Assembly (NCBI RefSeq): GCF_036248275.1 | Contig: NZ_CP109181.1 | Span: forward strand, 3,286,001-3,350,000 | DNA: 64,000 bases | Direction of reading: 5' to 3' | Source: Streptomyces sp. NBC_01716 | GTDB lineage: Bacteria; Actinomycetota; Actinomycetes; Streptomycetales; Streptomycetaceae | In this document: piece by piece, positions 21,149 through 29,787 of the stretch | Numbering within the stretch: position 1 is the stretch's first letter | Layout: each line of letters begins with the position of its first letter | Made by a program: the position numbers and the translations under genes | The notes under the pieces: model-generated | Told to the model about the DNA's origin: nothing | Databases searched by the model: none | Seen by the model: only the letters and a program-made list of their open reading frames with translations

Positions 21149-23559
21149 CGGGCCACCCCCGCGAGGTCGTTGTCGTTGTCGTGCCCAACTGGCGCGGGGC
21201 CGGCGAGAAGCAGGCGCAGCACCGGGAGAACGGCGTCCGCGCGGGTCTCGTCGATGCCGGCTCCGAAGCCGGGGATCCCCGCGTCGGAACGGTCGGGCCG
21301 CGCCCCGCCGCCGGCCGGTCCTCGCCGGACCAACTCGCCGAGCGTGCGGCGCACTCCGGGCTCGTACGCGGAGAACGTACGGCGCAGGAGGGGCAGCACG
21401 TCCGTGAACGACCCGGCGGGCACCCCGGTCAGCCAGGTGTCCACCAGGGCGAGCAGCCGTTCGTCGTGGACCAGGAGCATTCCGCCGCCGGAGGCTCCTC
21501 CGACGAACCCCTCGATCCAGGCCGCCGCGTCGGCCGGCGGGGTGCCGGGCGACAGGGCGAGGCCCATGAGGCGTGCGGCCTCGTCCTCCGGGAGGCGCCC
21601 TTCGTCCAGGAGCAGCCGGGCGGACCGGCCCCGGACGACACCGGGCACGCTGTCCCGCGCGGCCAGTTTCCGCAGCACCGCGTCCCAGCGCCCGGCCAGG
21701 TCCCCGGCAGGCCGGCCGGGGGTGTCGGGCAGAAGGCCGATCGCGGTGTGGACGCTGTCGAGGTGGCCTCTCATCTCGGCCGCGCCGTCCGCGTCCAGCG
21801 CGGCGCAGGCGGGCGGCAGTCCGACGCAGATCCGCTCCGCGAGCCCGGCGGCGACCTCGCCGAGCGCCGCCGTGTCGGTGGACCGGACGTCTCCGTAGCG
21901 CAGTGAGCGGGCGAGCGCGGGCAGGGCCCGGGCGAGATGGGCGACGTCCGCGTCGAGCGCGGCGCGGTCCGCCAGGGCCTTCATCACCACGGGCAGGGCG
22001 TCGGTCAGTTCGGCCAGGAGGCACTGCTCGGCCAGGGCCGTGACGTCGGAGAGCGCGGTCGCCGACACCGCCCCGGACTCGGCCTTGGCGGTGGCCGCCG
22101 AGAGGACCGTGGTGCCCCAGACCCCGGCCTCGGCGACCCGTACGTAGAGCTCGGGCTCCCAGCGCAGGCGCCAGCTCTCGCGGAACGTGCCCGTGCTGCC
22201 GCGGCCCGCCGACGGTTCGCCCCAGCCGATGCCGAGGAGTCGCAGCCGGTGCAGCATCCTGCTGCGTCCCGCGTCGATCTCCTTGCGGAGGTCGAGCTCC
22301 AGCTCACGCTCCAGCGCTTCCGGCTTCAGGCGCAGCGACCGCTGCGACCGGGTCAGATCACGCTGGAGCGGCACGGCGGGCGCGGAGTCGGGGACCTCGC
22401 CCAGGACGTCGCCGACGATGAGCCGGTCCCTGATGAGCCCGAGCGGCACATCCGACCCGTCGCACATGACGGCACGGATCGCGTCGGTCGTCTCCGTCAG
22501 TCCCGCCAGCGGCCGGCCGCGCATGGTCGCCAGGGTCTCGGCGAGCCGGACGGCCTCGATGACATGGGCGGAGGAGATGGGCCGGTCCTCCTCGCGGAGC
22601 AGACCGGCGACCTTGGTCATCCAGCGCTCCACGGGGCGGTCGGGGGAGGCGAAGAGGTGTCCGTACCAGCCGGGGGAGTCGATGCCCGCGCCGTAACCGC
22701 TGCGTCTGGCCAGCCGGTGGTGCGTCCACGGCACCCAGGTCATCTCGGACTTGACCTTGGGCAGTCCCTTGAGAAGCGCGCGGTCGGCGGTGGCCGTGGT
22801 GCGCGCGCCGAGCGCGGGCACATGCCAGGCTCCGCAGACGACGGCGACCCGGTCGTCCCCGAACTCCTTGCGCGCGGCCCGGAGTTGGAGCCGCATGTAT
22901 GCCTCGCGGACCAGGTCACGGCGGTGGCCGCCGTCCCCGTACTCCTCGCGCAGGGCTCCCATCGCCTCGCCGACGGCGGCGAACGGCGCGAACGGGTCGT
23001 CGGCGGCGGCGCGGTGCTCCACGACGTCCTCCCACCACCGCTCGGCGTCGTCGTATCCGGCGGCTTCGGCGAGAACGGCGAGCGGGTCGATCCGCAGGGC
23101 TTCGGCCCGGTCGTCGGGACCGGGTGCGCTCTCGCCGTCCGGCGCCCCGTCCGCTTCCGCCTCCGCTTCCGTGATGGCCAGGGAGTGCGTCGCGGGAAGG
23201 TCGATGAAGCGGACCGGGACATCGTGCGCCAGCGCCCAGCGGATCGCGACCCACTCCGGGGAGAAGTCTGCAAGCGGCCAGAAGGCCGCGCGCCCCGGAT
23301 CGTCCACGGCATGGGCGAGCAGCGCGACGGGCGGGCGCATCTGAGGATCGCTCGCGAGGGACACCAACGCGTCGCCCTCGGGCGGGCCTTCGATCAGGAC
23401 GGCGAGCGGCGACGCGGCGTCGAGGGCGGCCCCGACGGCACGGGCGGAACCGGGCCCGTGGTGCCGGACGCCGAGGAACAGCGGCCCGCTCCCGGCGGGC
23501 CGCGCCGGGACGGCGGACCCGTCCTGGGCGGGGGACGCGTCCCTCGCGGGGGTCGTCAT
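21145..23559 (-). CDS. DUF5682 family protein, TraB/EreA-like fold
   Basis: 804 residues from ATG 23559, which overlaps the ATPase stop as ATGA; GAGAGG is 7 nt upstream. The N-terminal segment LFLGVRHHGPGSARAV then VLIEGPPEGD (about residues 30-65) is the DUF5682 signature. With VVCGAWHVPAL (about residue 240) it resembles the TraB/PrgY/EreA-type fold, in which conserved His and Glu line a pocket. The remaining 550 residues are mostly helical and Ala/Leu/Arg-rich. It is the middle gene of a coupled ATPase-DUF5682-VWA operon. The family always appears with MoxR and VWA genes in my experience, but no reaction is established. Cytosolic, no signal peptide. Confidence 0.87.
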   Translation of the reverse strand: MTTPARDASPAQDGSAVPARPAGSGPLFLGVRHHGPGSARAVGAALDAASPLAVLIEGPPEGDALVSLASDPQMRPPVALLAHAVDDPGRAAFWPLADFSPEWVAIRWALAHDVPVRFIDLPATHSLAITEAEAEADGAPDGESAPGPDDRAEALRIDPLAVLAEAAGYDDAERWWEDVVEHRAAADDPFAPFAAVGEAMGALREEYGDGGHRRDLVREAYMRLQLRAARKEFGDDRVAVVCGAWHVPALGARTTATADRALLKGLPKVKSEMTWVPWTHHRLARRSGYGAGIDSPGWYGHLFASPDRPVERWMTKVAGLLREEDRPISSAHVIEAVRLAETLATMRGRPLAGLTETTDAIRAVMCDGSDVPLGLIRDRLIVGDVLGEVPDSAPAVPLQRDLTRSQRSLRLKPEALERELELDLRKEIDAGRSRMLHRLRLLGIGWGEPSAGRGSTGTFRESWRLRWEPELYVRVAEAGVWGTTVLSAATAKAESGAVSATALSDVTALAEQCLLAELTDALPVVMKALADRAALDADVAHLARALPALARSLRYGDVRSTDTAALGEVAAGLAERICVGLPPACAALDADGAAEMRGHLDSVHTAIGLLPDTPGRPAGDLAGRWDAVLRKLAARDSVPGVVRGRSARLLLDEGRLPEDEAARLMGLALSPGTPPADAAAWIEGFVGGASGGGMLLVHDERLLALVDTWLTGVPAGSFTDVLPLLRRTFSAYEPGVRRTLGELVRRGPAGGGARPDRSDAGIPGFGAGIDETRADAVLPVLRLLLAGPAPVGHDNDNDLAGVAR

Positions 23560-24704
23560 GCGCTGACCTCTCGGCAGGCGCGGTAGAAGTCCTTCCACCC
23601 GTCCCGCTCACGCACGACCGTCTCCACATACTCCTGCCAGATCACCCGGTCGGCCGCCGGGTCGCGCACGACGGCGCCGAGGATGCCGGAGGCGACGTCG
23701 CCGGGCCGCAGCACACCGTCGCCGAAGTGCGCGGCGAGCGCGAGGCCGTTGGTGACGACGGAGATCGCCTCGGCCGTGGAGAGCGTCCCGGACGGGGACT
23801 TGAGTTTCGTACGGCCGTCTGCCGTGACGCCGTCGCGCAACTCGCGGAAGACCGTGACGACCCGGCGGATCTCGGCGATGCCTTCGAGGCCGCCGGGCAG
23901 GTCGAGCGAGCGCCCGATCTGGTCGACGCGCCGCGAGACGATGTCGACCTCCGCGTCGGCGGTGGCCGGCAGTGGCAGGACGACTGTGTTGAACCGGCGG
24001 CGCAGCGCGCTCGACAGGTCGTTGATCCCCCGGTCGCGGTCGTTGGCGGTGGCGATCACGTTGAAGCCGCGGACGGCCTGGATCTCCTGCCCCAGCTCCG
24101 GGACCGGCAGGGTCTTCTCGGACAGGATCGTGATGAGCGAGTCCTGCACGTCGGCCGGGATACGGGTGAGCTCCTCGACCCGGGCGGTCATGCCCTCGGC
24201 CATGGCCCGCATGACGGGGCTGGACACGAGCGCGTCCCGGCTCGGGCCGTGGGCGAGCAGCTGCGCGTAGTTCCACCCGTACCGGATTGCCTCCTCGGGC
24301 GTCCCCGCCGTCCCCTGTACGAGCAGTGTCGAATCACCGCTGACGGCGGCGGCCAGATGCTCCGACACCCAGGTCTTCGCGGTGCCGGGAACGCCGAGGA
24401 GCAGCAGCGCGCGGTCGGTGGCGAGGGTGGTGACGGCGACCTCGATGATCCTGCGCGGGCCCACGTACTTCGGCGTGACGACCGTGCCGTCCGGGAGCGT
24501 GCCGCCGAGGAGATAGGTCGCGACCGCCCACGGCGACAGCCGCCACCTGGGCGGCCGGGGACGGTCGTCGGCGGCGGCGAGCGCCGCCAGTTCACCGGCG
24601 AAGGCGTCCTCGGCGTGCGGTCGCAGGACCTCGGCACCGGCCGCCCCGCCGACGGTCCCGCCAACCGTCCCCGCGGTCGTCGCACTCGTTTCGGGCATGG
24701 TCAT
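23556..24704 (-). CDS. MoxR-type AAA ATPase
   Basis: 382-residue AAA ATPase of the MoxR group. ATG 24704 is preceded by GGAGG at 7 nt. Walker A is GVPGTAKTW (about residues 107-115). The Walker B region reads TARVEELTRIPADVQDSLI: the Glu-Glu is there but the usual upstream hydrophobic-Asp is altered, compared with the common VLFIDEINR. Sensor 1 is FNVIATANDRDRGI, and the arginine finger is in LSSALRRRFNTV. It heads a coupled operon with DUF5682 and VWA genes, so it probably remodels a target selected by these partners. Transcription starts from one of two head-to-head RecA-NDp-like promoters in the upstream region. Confidence 0.92.
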   Translation of the reverse strand: MTMPETSATTAGTVGGTVGGAAGAEVLRPHAEDAFAGELAALAAADDRPRPPRWRLSPWAVATYLLGGTLPDGTVVTPKYVGPRRIIEVAVTTLATDRALLLLGVPGTAKTWVSEHLAAAVSGDSTLLVQGTAGTPEEAIRYGWNYAQLLAHGPSRDALVSSPVMRAMAEGMTARVEELTRIPADVQDSLITILSEKTLPVPELGQEIQAVRGFNVIATANDRDRGINDLSSALRRRFNTVVLPLPATADAEVDIVSRRVDQIGRSLDLPGGLEGIAEIRRVVTVFRELRDGVTADGRTKLKSPSGTLSTAEAISVVTNGLALAAHFGDGVLRPGDVASGILGAVVRDPAADRVIWQEYVETVVRERDGWKDFYRACREVSA

Positions 24705-24742
24705 GGCTCCCCCTCCAGATCGTTCGACCGGGTATGGGTTCC

Positions 24743-24765
24743 ACCGTGCACCATGCCACTGACAA
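24743..24765 (-). promoter_or_regulatory. RecA-NDp/PafBC-type promoter of the MoxR operon
   Basis: On the minus strand TTGTCAGTG (24765-24757), then 8 nt, then CACGGT (24748-24743). The -35-like core is perfect; the -10 has C for T at its first base. The consensus known from mycobacteria is TTGTCRGTG-N8-TANNNT. About 38 nt lie between the -10 and the ATG, with a good ribosome-binding site. Confidence 0.7.
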
Positions 24766-24792
24766 TCGGCCGTTTCCGCAGGTCGGAGCCGA

Positions 24793-24815
24793 TTGTCAGT
24801 GGGGCGGCCTAACGT
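24793..24815 (+). promoter_or_regulatory. RecA-NDp/PafBC-type promoter of the SWIM gene
   Basis: TTGTCAGTG (24793-24801), 8 nt, then TAACGT (24810-24815): a full match to TTGTCRGTG-N8-TANNNT. The -10 ends 7 nt before ATG 24823, so the transcript should be leaderless. With the minus-strand copy it forms a perfect 14-bp inverted repeat (24756-24769 with 24789-24802). Confidence 0.85.
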
Positions 24816-24822
24816 CTTGGAC

Positions 24823-26205
24823 ATGGATATCGCGGGGGTGCGCTGGACGACGGAGCAGGTGCTGGCCCTGGCGCCTGACGATGCGTCACGCAGGGCGGGG
24901 GCCAGGCTGAGCGCGGCCGGGCCCTGGTCGGACGCGGGCAGCAGCGGCGAGGGGGCCGTGTGGGGGCTGTGCAAGGGGAGCGGCAAGAAGCCGTATCAGA
25001 CGGTGATAGACACGAAAGGCCCCGCGTACAAGTGCAGTTGCCCGAGCCGGAAGTTTCCGTGCAAGCACGCGCTGGGGCTGCTGCTGCTCTGGGCGGCCGA
25101 GGGGACGGCCGCCGTCAGGACCGTCGTGGATGTGGGGGACGGGCCCGCGCCCGACTGGGCGGAGGAGTGGCTGAGGGGCCGCAGGAAGCGGAGCGAGGAG
25201 CAGGAGGAGAGAGCGAAGGCCGAGGCCGAAGGGACGGCCGGGCATGCCGATCCGGAGGCGGCCAGGCGCCGGGCGGAGCGCAGGGCGGCACGGATCACCG
25301 GCGGGGCGCAGGAGCTTGAGCAGCGGCTGACCGATCTGCTGCGCGGCGGTCTCGCGGCGGCCGAGCAGTCCGGTTACGGGCTCTGGGAGGAGACGGCCGC
25401 GCGCATGGTGGACGCGCAGGCGCCCGGACTGGCGGCGCGGGTGAGGGAGTTGGGCTCGATCCCGGGCTCGGGGGCGGGCTGGCCGGTGCGGCTGCTCGAA
25501 GAGTCGGCGCTCCTGCATCTGCTGGATCAGGGCTGGCTGGGGATCGAGCGGCTGCCCGCGCCGCTGGCGACGACGGTCCGTACGCGGGTCGGTCTTCCCT
25601 CGCCCGCCGACGGACCGCCGGTCAAGGACCACTGGCTGGTGCTCGCTCAGTACGACACGTCTGACGGCAAGATCACCACGCGCCGGATCTGGCTGTACGG
25701 GCGGGAGTCGGGGCATACGGCTCTGGTGCTGGGGTTCGGCGCGGCGGGACGTTCGCCGCAACCGGCGCTGCCGGTCGGCCTGGTGATCGAGGCGGAGCTG
25801 ACGCCGCACGCCGGGGCGGGGCAGTTGCGGGCGGATCTCGGGGAGGAGGTGGGCGTTCCCGAGGCGACCGGGACGGCCCCGCCAGGCGGGACGACCACGG
25901 CGGCGGTGGAGGCGTACGGCTCGGCGCTGCGGGAGGATCCGTGGCTGGAGTCCTGGCCCGTGACGCTGACCGACGTCATACCCGTCCCCGACGGAGGGGA
26001 CGGGGACGGGTGGCAACTGGCGGACGCCGACGGGGAGTCGGCCCTGCCGATCGCGCCGGCCGCGCTCGGCAGGCCGGGTCTGTGGAAGCTCGTGGCGCTG
26101 TCGGGCGGCGGCCCGGTCACGGTCTTCGGCGAGTGCGGGCACCGCGGCTTCACCCCGCTGGCGGTCTGGTCGGCGGGCTCGTCGGAGACGGTCCAGCTGA
26201 CGTGA
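24823..26205 (+). CDS. SWIM zinc-finger protein
   Basis: 460 residues. The SWIM motif CxCxnCxH is seen as CSCPSRKFPCKH at about residues 68-79, a zinc site used for DNA or protein binding. The N-terminal part (VRWTTEQVLALAPDDASRR ... GSGKKPYQT) is typical of stand-alone bacterial SWIM proteins. A charged Arg/Glu helix follows (residues about 115-170), then a long domain of unknown function. The start is ATG 24823, positioned as a leaderless start by the promoter; it has no ribosome-binding site. It is divergent from the MoxR operon and followed by DUF5691, so the five genes form one module. Confidence 0.9.
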   Translation: MDIAGVRWTTEQVLALAPDDASRRAGARLSAAGPWSDAGSSGEGAVWGLCKGSGKKPYQTVIDTKGPAYKCSCPSRKFPCKHALGLLLLWAAEGTAAVRTVVDVGDGPAPDWAEEWLRGRRKRSEEQEERAKAEAEGTAGHADPEAARRRAERRAARITGGAQELEQRLTDLLRGGLAAAEQSGYGLWEETAARMVDAQAPGLAARVRELGSIPGSGAGWPVRLLEESALLHLLDQGWLGIERLPAPLATTVRTRVGLPSPADGPPVKDHWLVLAQYDTSDGKITTRRIWLYGRESGHTALVLGFGAAGRSPQPALPVGLVIEAELTPHAGAGQLRADLGEEVGVPEATGTAPPGGTTTAAVEAYGSALREDPWLESWPVTLTDVIPVPDGGDGDGWQLADADGESALPIAPAALGRPGLWKLVALSGGGPVTVFGECGHRGFTPLAVWSAGSSETVQLT

Positions 26206-26284
26206 TCCGAATCCGGCCGGTCGCCCCGTGCCGGATGCCCGTCCTCTATCTATACGTCTCTCTCCATACGTACGGAGGCACCCG

Positions 26285-27922
26285 ATGACCGGCACCACTT
26301 CCTGGGAAGAGCTCGTCACCTCGGCCCTGCTCGGCACGGACCGCCGCACACCACCCGCGGACGTCATGGCCCCCGGCCAGGACGCGCCCGTCGCGCTGCT
26401 GGACGCCGCCGCGCTCCACACGCTCCGGCGCCGCGCGGGCCTGCTCCCGGCGCGTGCCGCCGCCCGGCCGGAGCCGGCACCCGAGGACGACCGCCGCGAA
26501 CTTCCGGAGCCGGCGCGCCGGCGCCTGGCGCAGTTGCTGGCCGACCGCTCGGCCCCGGCCGGTACGGGAGGCAGGCGCGGTACGGCCCCCGATCTCACCG
26601 AACTGCTCCCCCAGTGGCTCACCGCAGCCAACGACCACGGCTACCGCGCCCCCGCCGCCGCCCTGCCCGCGCTGCTGGACGCCGCGCGCGGGCGCAACGA
26701 CCTGCGGCCGCACGCTCTCGCGTTCGCCGGGCCGCGCGGGCTCTGGCTCGCGCGCTTCAACCCGGACTGGAAGTTCGCCCTGCGCGGTGCCTCCGGCGGC
26801 GCCGTCCTGCCGGGCGTCCAGGACTCCGAAGCGGTACGGCAGTTGTGGGAGCAGGGGCTGTTCGCGGAGCGGGTCGCGCTGCTCGCCGCCGTACGCGCGC
26901 AGGACGCGAACGCGGCGCGGGCGCTGCTGGCCACGAGCTGGTCGACGGAGCGCGCCGAGGACCGGCTGATGTTCCTCGACTCGCTGCGCGCCGGGCTCTC
27001 CGACCTCGACGAGCCCTTCCTTGAGGAGGCGCTCTCCGACCGCAGCCGCAATGTCCGGGCGACCGCCGCCGAGTTGCTGTCCGCGCTGCCGAACTCCGCG
27101 CTGGCCGCGCGGATGGCGGCGCGGGCGGCGACATGCGTGAGCCTGGACCGCACCGGCGGTCCCACGGGCCCCACCGTCATCGTTGAGGCGCCGCACGAGT
27201 GCGACGCGGACATGCAGCGCGACGGGGTGAGCCCGACACCGCCGAGCGGCCGGGGCGAACGGTCCTGGTGGCTGGGCCAGCTGGTGGAGGCGTCACCGCT
27301 GTCGATCTGGCCGGAGCGGCTCGGGGGCCGTACGCCCGAGGACATCGTGACGCTGCCCGTCCTGGACGACTGGACGGACGAACTGCACGCCGCGTGGTGC
27401 CGGGCCGCCGTCCGTCAGCGCGACGCCCGCTGGGCCCGTGCCCTGCTGGGCCCGCCGGCCGTGTCCCCGGTCGCCGGCCCGGGAGCCTCGTCCCTCGCCG
27501 AGCGGGCGAAGCTGCTCGGCACCCTGCCGGTGGCTGAACGGGCATCCTGGGTGGCCGAGTTCATAGCGGCGCACGGTCTCTCGGAGGCGTTCCAGCTGCT
27601 CGGTGTCTGTGCGGTGCCCTGGTCCGGGCCGCTGGGCCGGGCGGTCGTCGACGCGCTCGACATCGCGCGGGACGGCGGGAGTTACCCCTGGAGCTTCAGC
27701 GGTGTGATGGGCCTCGCCGAGCGCTGCCTGGACCCGGCGGAGGCCTCTCACCTGGAAATACTCACCGCCACCCCGGACGAGGCCGAAGGCGCGTCACCGG
27801 GGGCGGGCGGCTACTGGTCGGAGGCGTTCCAGCGGCTCGTCTCCACGCTGCGTCTGCGCGCCGCGATGATGTCGGAACTGACGGGCGACCCGGAACGCCC
27901 GGAACGCCCGGACATAACTTAG
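26285..27922 (+). CDS. DUF5691 family protein with HEAT-like repeats
   Basis: 545 residues from ATG 26285 (GGAGG 6 nt upstream), 79 bp after the SWIM gene and probably in its operon. The opening [19 protein letters not shown] is the DUF5691 signature. The middle is helical with HEAT-like features, for example [20 protein letters not shown] near residue 245. No enzyme motif, signal peptide or membrane segment is visible. It is a constant companion of DUF5682/MoxR/VWA/SWIM genes and may be a scaffold or adaptor; that role is inference. Its stop overlaps the convergent icmB stop by 4 bp. Confidence 0.86.
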   Translation: MTGTTSWEELVTSALLGTDRRTPPADVMAPGQDAPVALLDAAALHTLRRRAGLLPARAAARPEPAPEDDRRELPEPARRRLAQLLADRSAPAGTGGRRGTAPDLTELLPQWLTAANDHGYRAPAAALPALLDAARGRNDLRPHALAFAGPRGLWLARFNPDWKFALRGASGGAVLPGVQDSEAVRQLWEQGLFAERVALLAAVRAQDANAARALLATSWSTERAEDRLMFLDSLRAGLSDLDEPFLEEALSDRSRNVRATAAELLSALPNSALAARMAARAATCVSLDRTGGPTGPTVIVEAPHECDADMQRDGVSPTPPSGRGERSWWLGQLVEASPLSIWPERLGGRTPEDIVTLPVLDDWTDELHAAWCRAAVRQRDARWARALLGPPAVSPVAGPGASSLAERAKLLGTLPVAERASWVAEFIAAHGLSEAFQLLGVCAVPWSGPLGRAVVDALDIARDGGSYPWSFSGVMGLAERCLDPAEASHLEILTATPDEAEGASPGAGGYWSEAFQRLVSTLRLRAAMMSELTGDPERPERPDIT

Positions 27923-28332
27923 GCTCCGGCCGGCTGGGACACGTTCGCGTTCACCCATTCCACGATCGACGTCGTCGTCGCGCCGGGCGTGAAGATCTCC
28001 GCCACGCCCAGCTGCTTCAGCGGCGCGATGTCCGCCTCCGGGATGATGCCGCCGCCGAAGACCTTGATGTCCAGCGCGTCGTGCTGCGCCAGCAGATCGA
28101 TGACCTTCGCGAAGAGCGTGTTGTGCGCACCGGAGAGGATCGAGAGACCGATCGCGTCGGCGTCCTCCTGGATCGCGGTGTCCACGATCTGCTCGGGCGT
28201 CTGGTGCAGCCCGGTGTAGATGACCTCCATACCAGCATCCCGCAACGCTCGCGCGATGACCTTGGCCCCGCGATCGTGGCCGTCGAGACCCGGCTTCGCC
28301 ACCACCACACGGATCGGACCGGTCACACCCAT
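27919..28332 (-). CDS. icmB: Cobalamin-binding small subunit of isobutyryl-CoA mutase
   Basis: 137-residue stand-alone B12-binding protein, the size of the known IcmB small subunit. The cobalamin motif DGHDRG (DxHxxG, residues about 18-23) supplies the lower-ligand His; SILSG and FGGGIIP complete the B12 pocket. The start is ATG 28332 with GGAGG at 5 nt; a GTG at 28344 is less likely. With the large subunit IcmA it would interconvert isobutyryl-CoA and n-butyryl-CoA. No large subunit is in the window. Pairing with methylmalonyl-CoA mutase-like subunits is an alternative. Confidence 0.9.
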   Translation of the reverse strand: MGVTGPIRVVVAKPGLDGHDRGAKVIARALRDAGMEVIYTGLHQTPEQIVDTAIQEDADAIGLSILSGAHNTLFAKVIDLLAQHDALDIKVFGGGIIPEADIAPLKQLGVAEIFTPGATTTSIVEWVNANVSQPAGA

Positions 28333-28559
28333 CACTGCCTCCACATACCGACTTCGTCGTCATTGGCACGGGTCCCCGTACCGGCGAGGGACGGAGAGTG
28401 AACGAACGTTATCTCCAGCATCTCGCACGCTGCTGTTTCGCGACGGCCGGGGAGGGGGAAATCACACATGGGGATATGTTCACTCTGCTTCGTGTCGGCC
28501 CCACCCGGCACGGGAGCCACAAGGGAATCGCTCCCTGTGTGGTGTAGGGAGGTAGGTCA

Positions 28560-29471
28560 ATGAAGATCCCGCCTTTCTCCGAGCTCTTCTCGCCCTTCCC
28601 GTCTGTCGTCCGGCGGCCCGCGGCCTGGGAACTGCCCGTCACGCTCCTGCGGGCATCGATCCTGGAGATGGCGATCCTCGCGGGACACCTGGTCCTCTAT
28701 CCCGTTGGTATCGCCAACGAACGCCCGGCACCCGACCTGCCGCCCGAGGCCGCCGCACTGCCCACGGAGGGCCGCTCCAAGCGCCCGGTCCTGCTTCTGC
28801 ACGGTTTCGTGGACAATCGCTCCGTCTTCGTCCTGCTGCGCCGCTCCCTGGCCCGGCACGGCTGGCGCCACCTCGAATCGCTCAATTTCTCGCCGCTGAC
28901 CAGCGACATCCGGCTGGCCGCCGAAGTGCTCGGCCGGCGTATCGAAGAGGTCTGCGCCCGTACGGGGCACCGCGAGGTCGACATCGTCGGCCACAGCCTC
29001 GGTGGCCTGATCGCCCGGTACTACGTACAGCGACTGGGCGGGGACGTACGGGTACGGACCCTGGTCACCATGGGCACACCCCACGCGGGTACCGGCGCCA
29101 TCCCGTTCGCCAGCGCGCACCCCGTCGTCCGGCAGATGCGGCCCGGCTCGGACCTCATCGAGGAGCTGCGGGAGCCGGCGCCCGGCTGCCGGACCCGGTT
29201 CGTCAGCTTCTGGAGCGATCTCGACCAGGTCATGTCACCGGTGGAGGGTGCCCGCATCGAGCACCCGGATCTCGACACGCAGAACGTGGGCGTGACCGGT
29301 ATCGGCCACCTCGCCCTGCCGGTGCACCCGGCCGTCGCCGCCGGCATCCGCTATGTCCTGGAGCACGACGACAGCGACGGGCTGGCAGAGCTCATCGAAT
29401 GGGCCGAATGGGCGGGAAGCGCGGCGGAGAGCGCCGGGGACCAGGCCGACGGCGCGATATCGGTGGCCTGA
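28560..29471 (+). CDS. Alpha/beta-hydrolase lipase
   Basis: 303-residue alpha/beta hydrolase. The nucleophile elbow is VGHSLGGLI (Ser about 142) and the oxyanion loop is LLLHGFVDNRS. The catalytic Asp is probably in FWSDLDQVM and the His in GIGHLALPVHP. The N-terminus has a hydrophobic helix (LLRASILEMAILAGHLVLY, residues about 29-47), suggesting membrane association or an uncleaved anchor rather than a typical signal peptide. It starts at ATG 28560 with GGGAGG 7 nt upstream. Divergent from icmB. The natural substrate (triacylglycerol or other ester) cannot be told from sequence. Confidence 0.88.
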   Translation: MKIPPFSELFSPFPSVVRRPAAWELPVTLLRASILEMAILAGHLVLYPVGIANERPAPDLPPEAAALPTEGRSKRPVLLLHGFVDNRSVFVLLRRSLARHGWRHLESLNFSPLTSDIRLAAEVLGRRIEEVCARTGHREVDIVGHSLGGLIARYYVQRLGGDVRVRTLVTMGTPHAGTGAIPFASAHPVVRQMRPGSDLIEELREPAPGCRTRFVSFWSDLDQVMSPVEGARIEHPDLDTQNVGVTGIGHLALPVHPAVAAGIRYVLEHDDSDGLAELIEWAEWAGSAAESAGDQADGAISVA

Positions 29472-29510
29472 GGCCCCGAAGGCACCTCGGCGTTCCAAAC
29501 GCCGGCCACC
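29462..29510 (+). terminator. Possible terminator after the lipase gene
   Basis: Nested inverted repeats GGTGGCC/GGCCACC (29462-29468, 29504-29510) and CGGCGT/ACGCCG (29488-29493, 29499-29504) overlap the stop codon. They give a stem-loop with an imperfect middle. Confidence 0.4.
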
Positions 29511-29787
29511 GGAAGTGGTTGCGGCCAGAGCCGATTCGATGTCGCTTCGACACCTCGCCGAGACCCTTTGAAATCGAACGCTCATCGAACGTACGGCCAA
29601 AGGTGTGCCCGCAGTCCGCCGAAAGACGGCCGAATGCCCGTTTCCAGAGCGCCCGGAAGCCGCCGAAGATTGTCGCCGTCGCATACCGCCGGGTACAGTC
29701 GCGGCCACTGCTTTCCCTTCTGGGTCCCCCCGTTCGTCAAGGCGGCCCCAGAAGCCTGGTTCTGCTGCCGAGGCGAGAGAGAAGTTG
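29472..29787. other. Leader region of the M23 peptidase gene
   Basis: 316 bp without a gene. A direct repeat ATCGAACG-CTC-ATCGAACG (29573-29591, 11-bp period, one helical turn) lies about 80 bp upstream of a good promoter. No riboswitch of the ydaO type is found here, unlike the NlpC/P60 gene at 34.3 kb. Confidence 0.5.
29670..29699 (+). promoter_or_regulatory. Candidate HrdB-type promoter of the M23 peptidase gene
   Basis: TTGTCG (29670-29675), an 18-nt spacer and TACAGT (29694-29699) match a housekeeping promoter, predicting an approximately 80-nt leader. Confidence 0.5.

Noticed and set aside
29472..29787. c-di-AMP riboswitch before the M23 peptidase gene
   Set aside because: I looked for the conserved pieces found at 34155-34308 and none are present.
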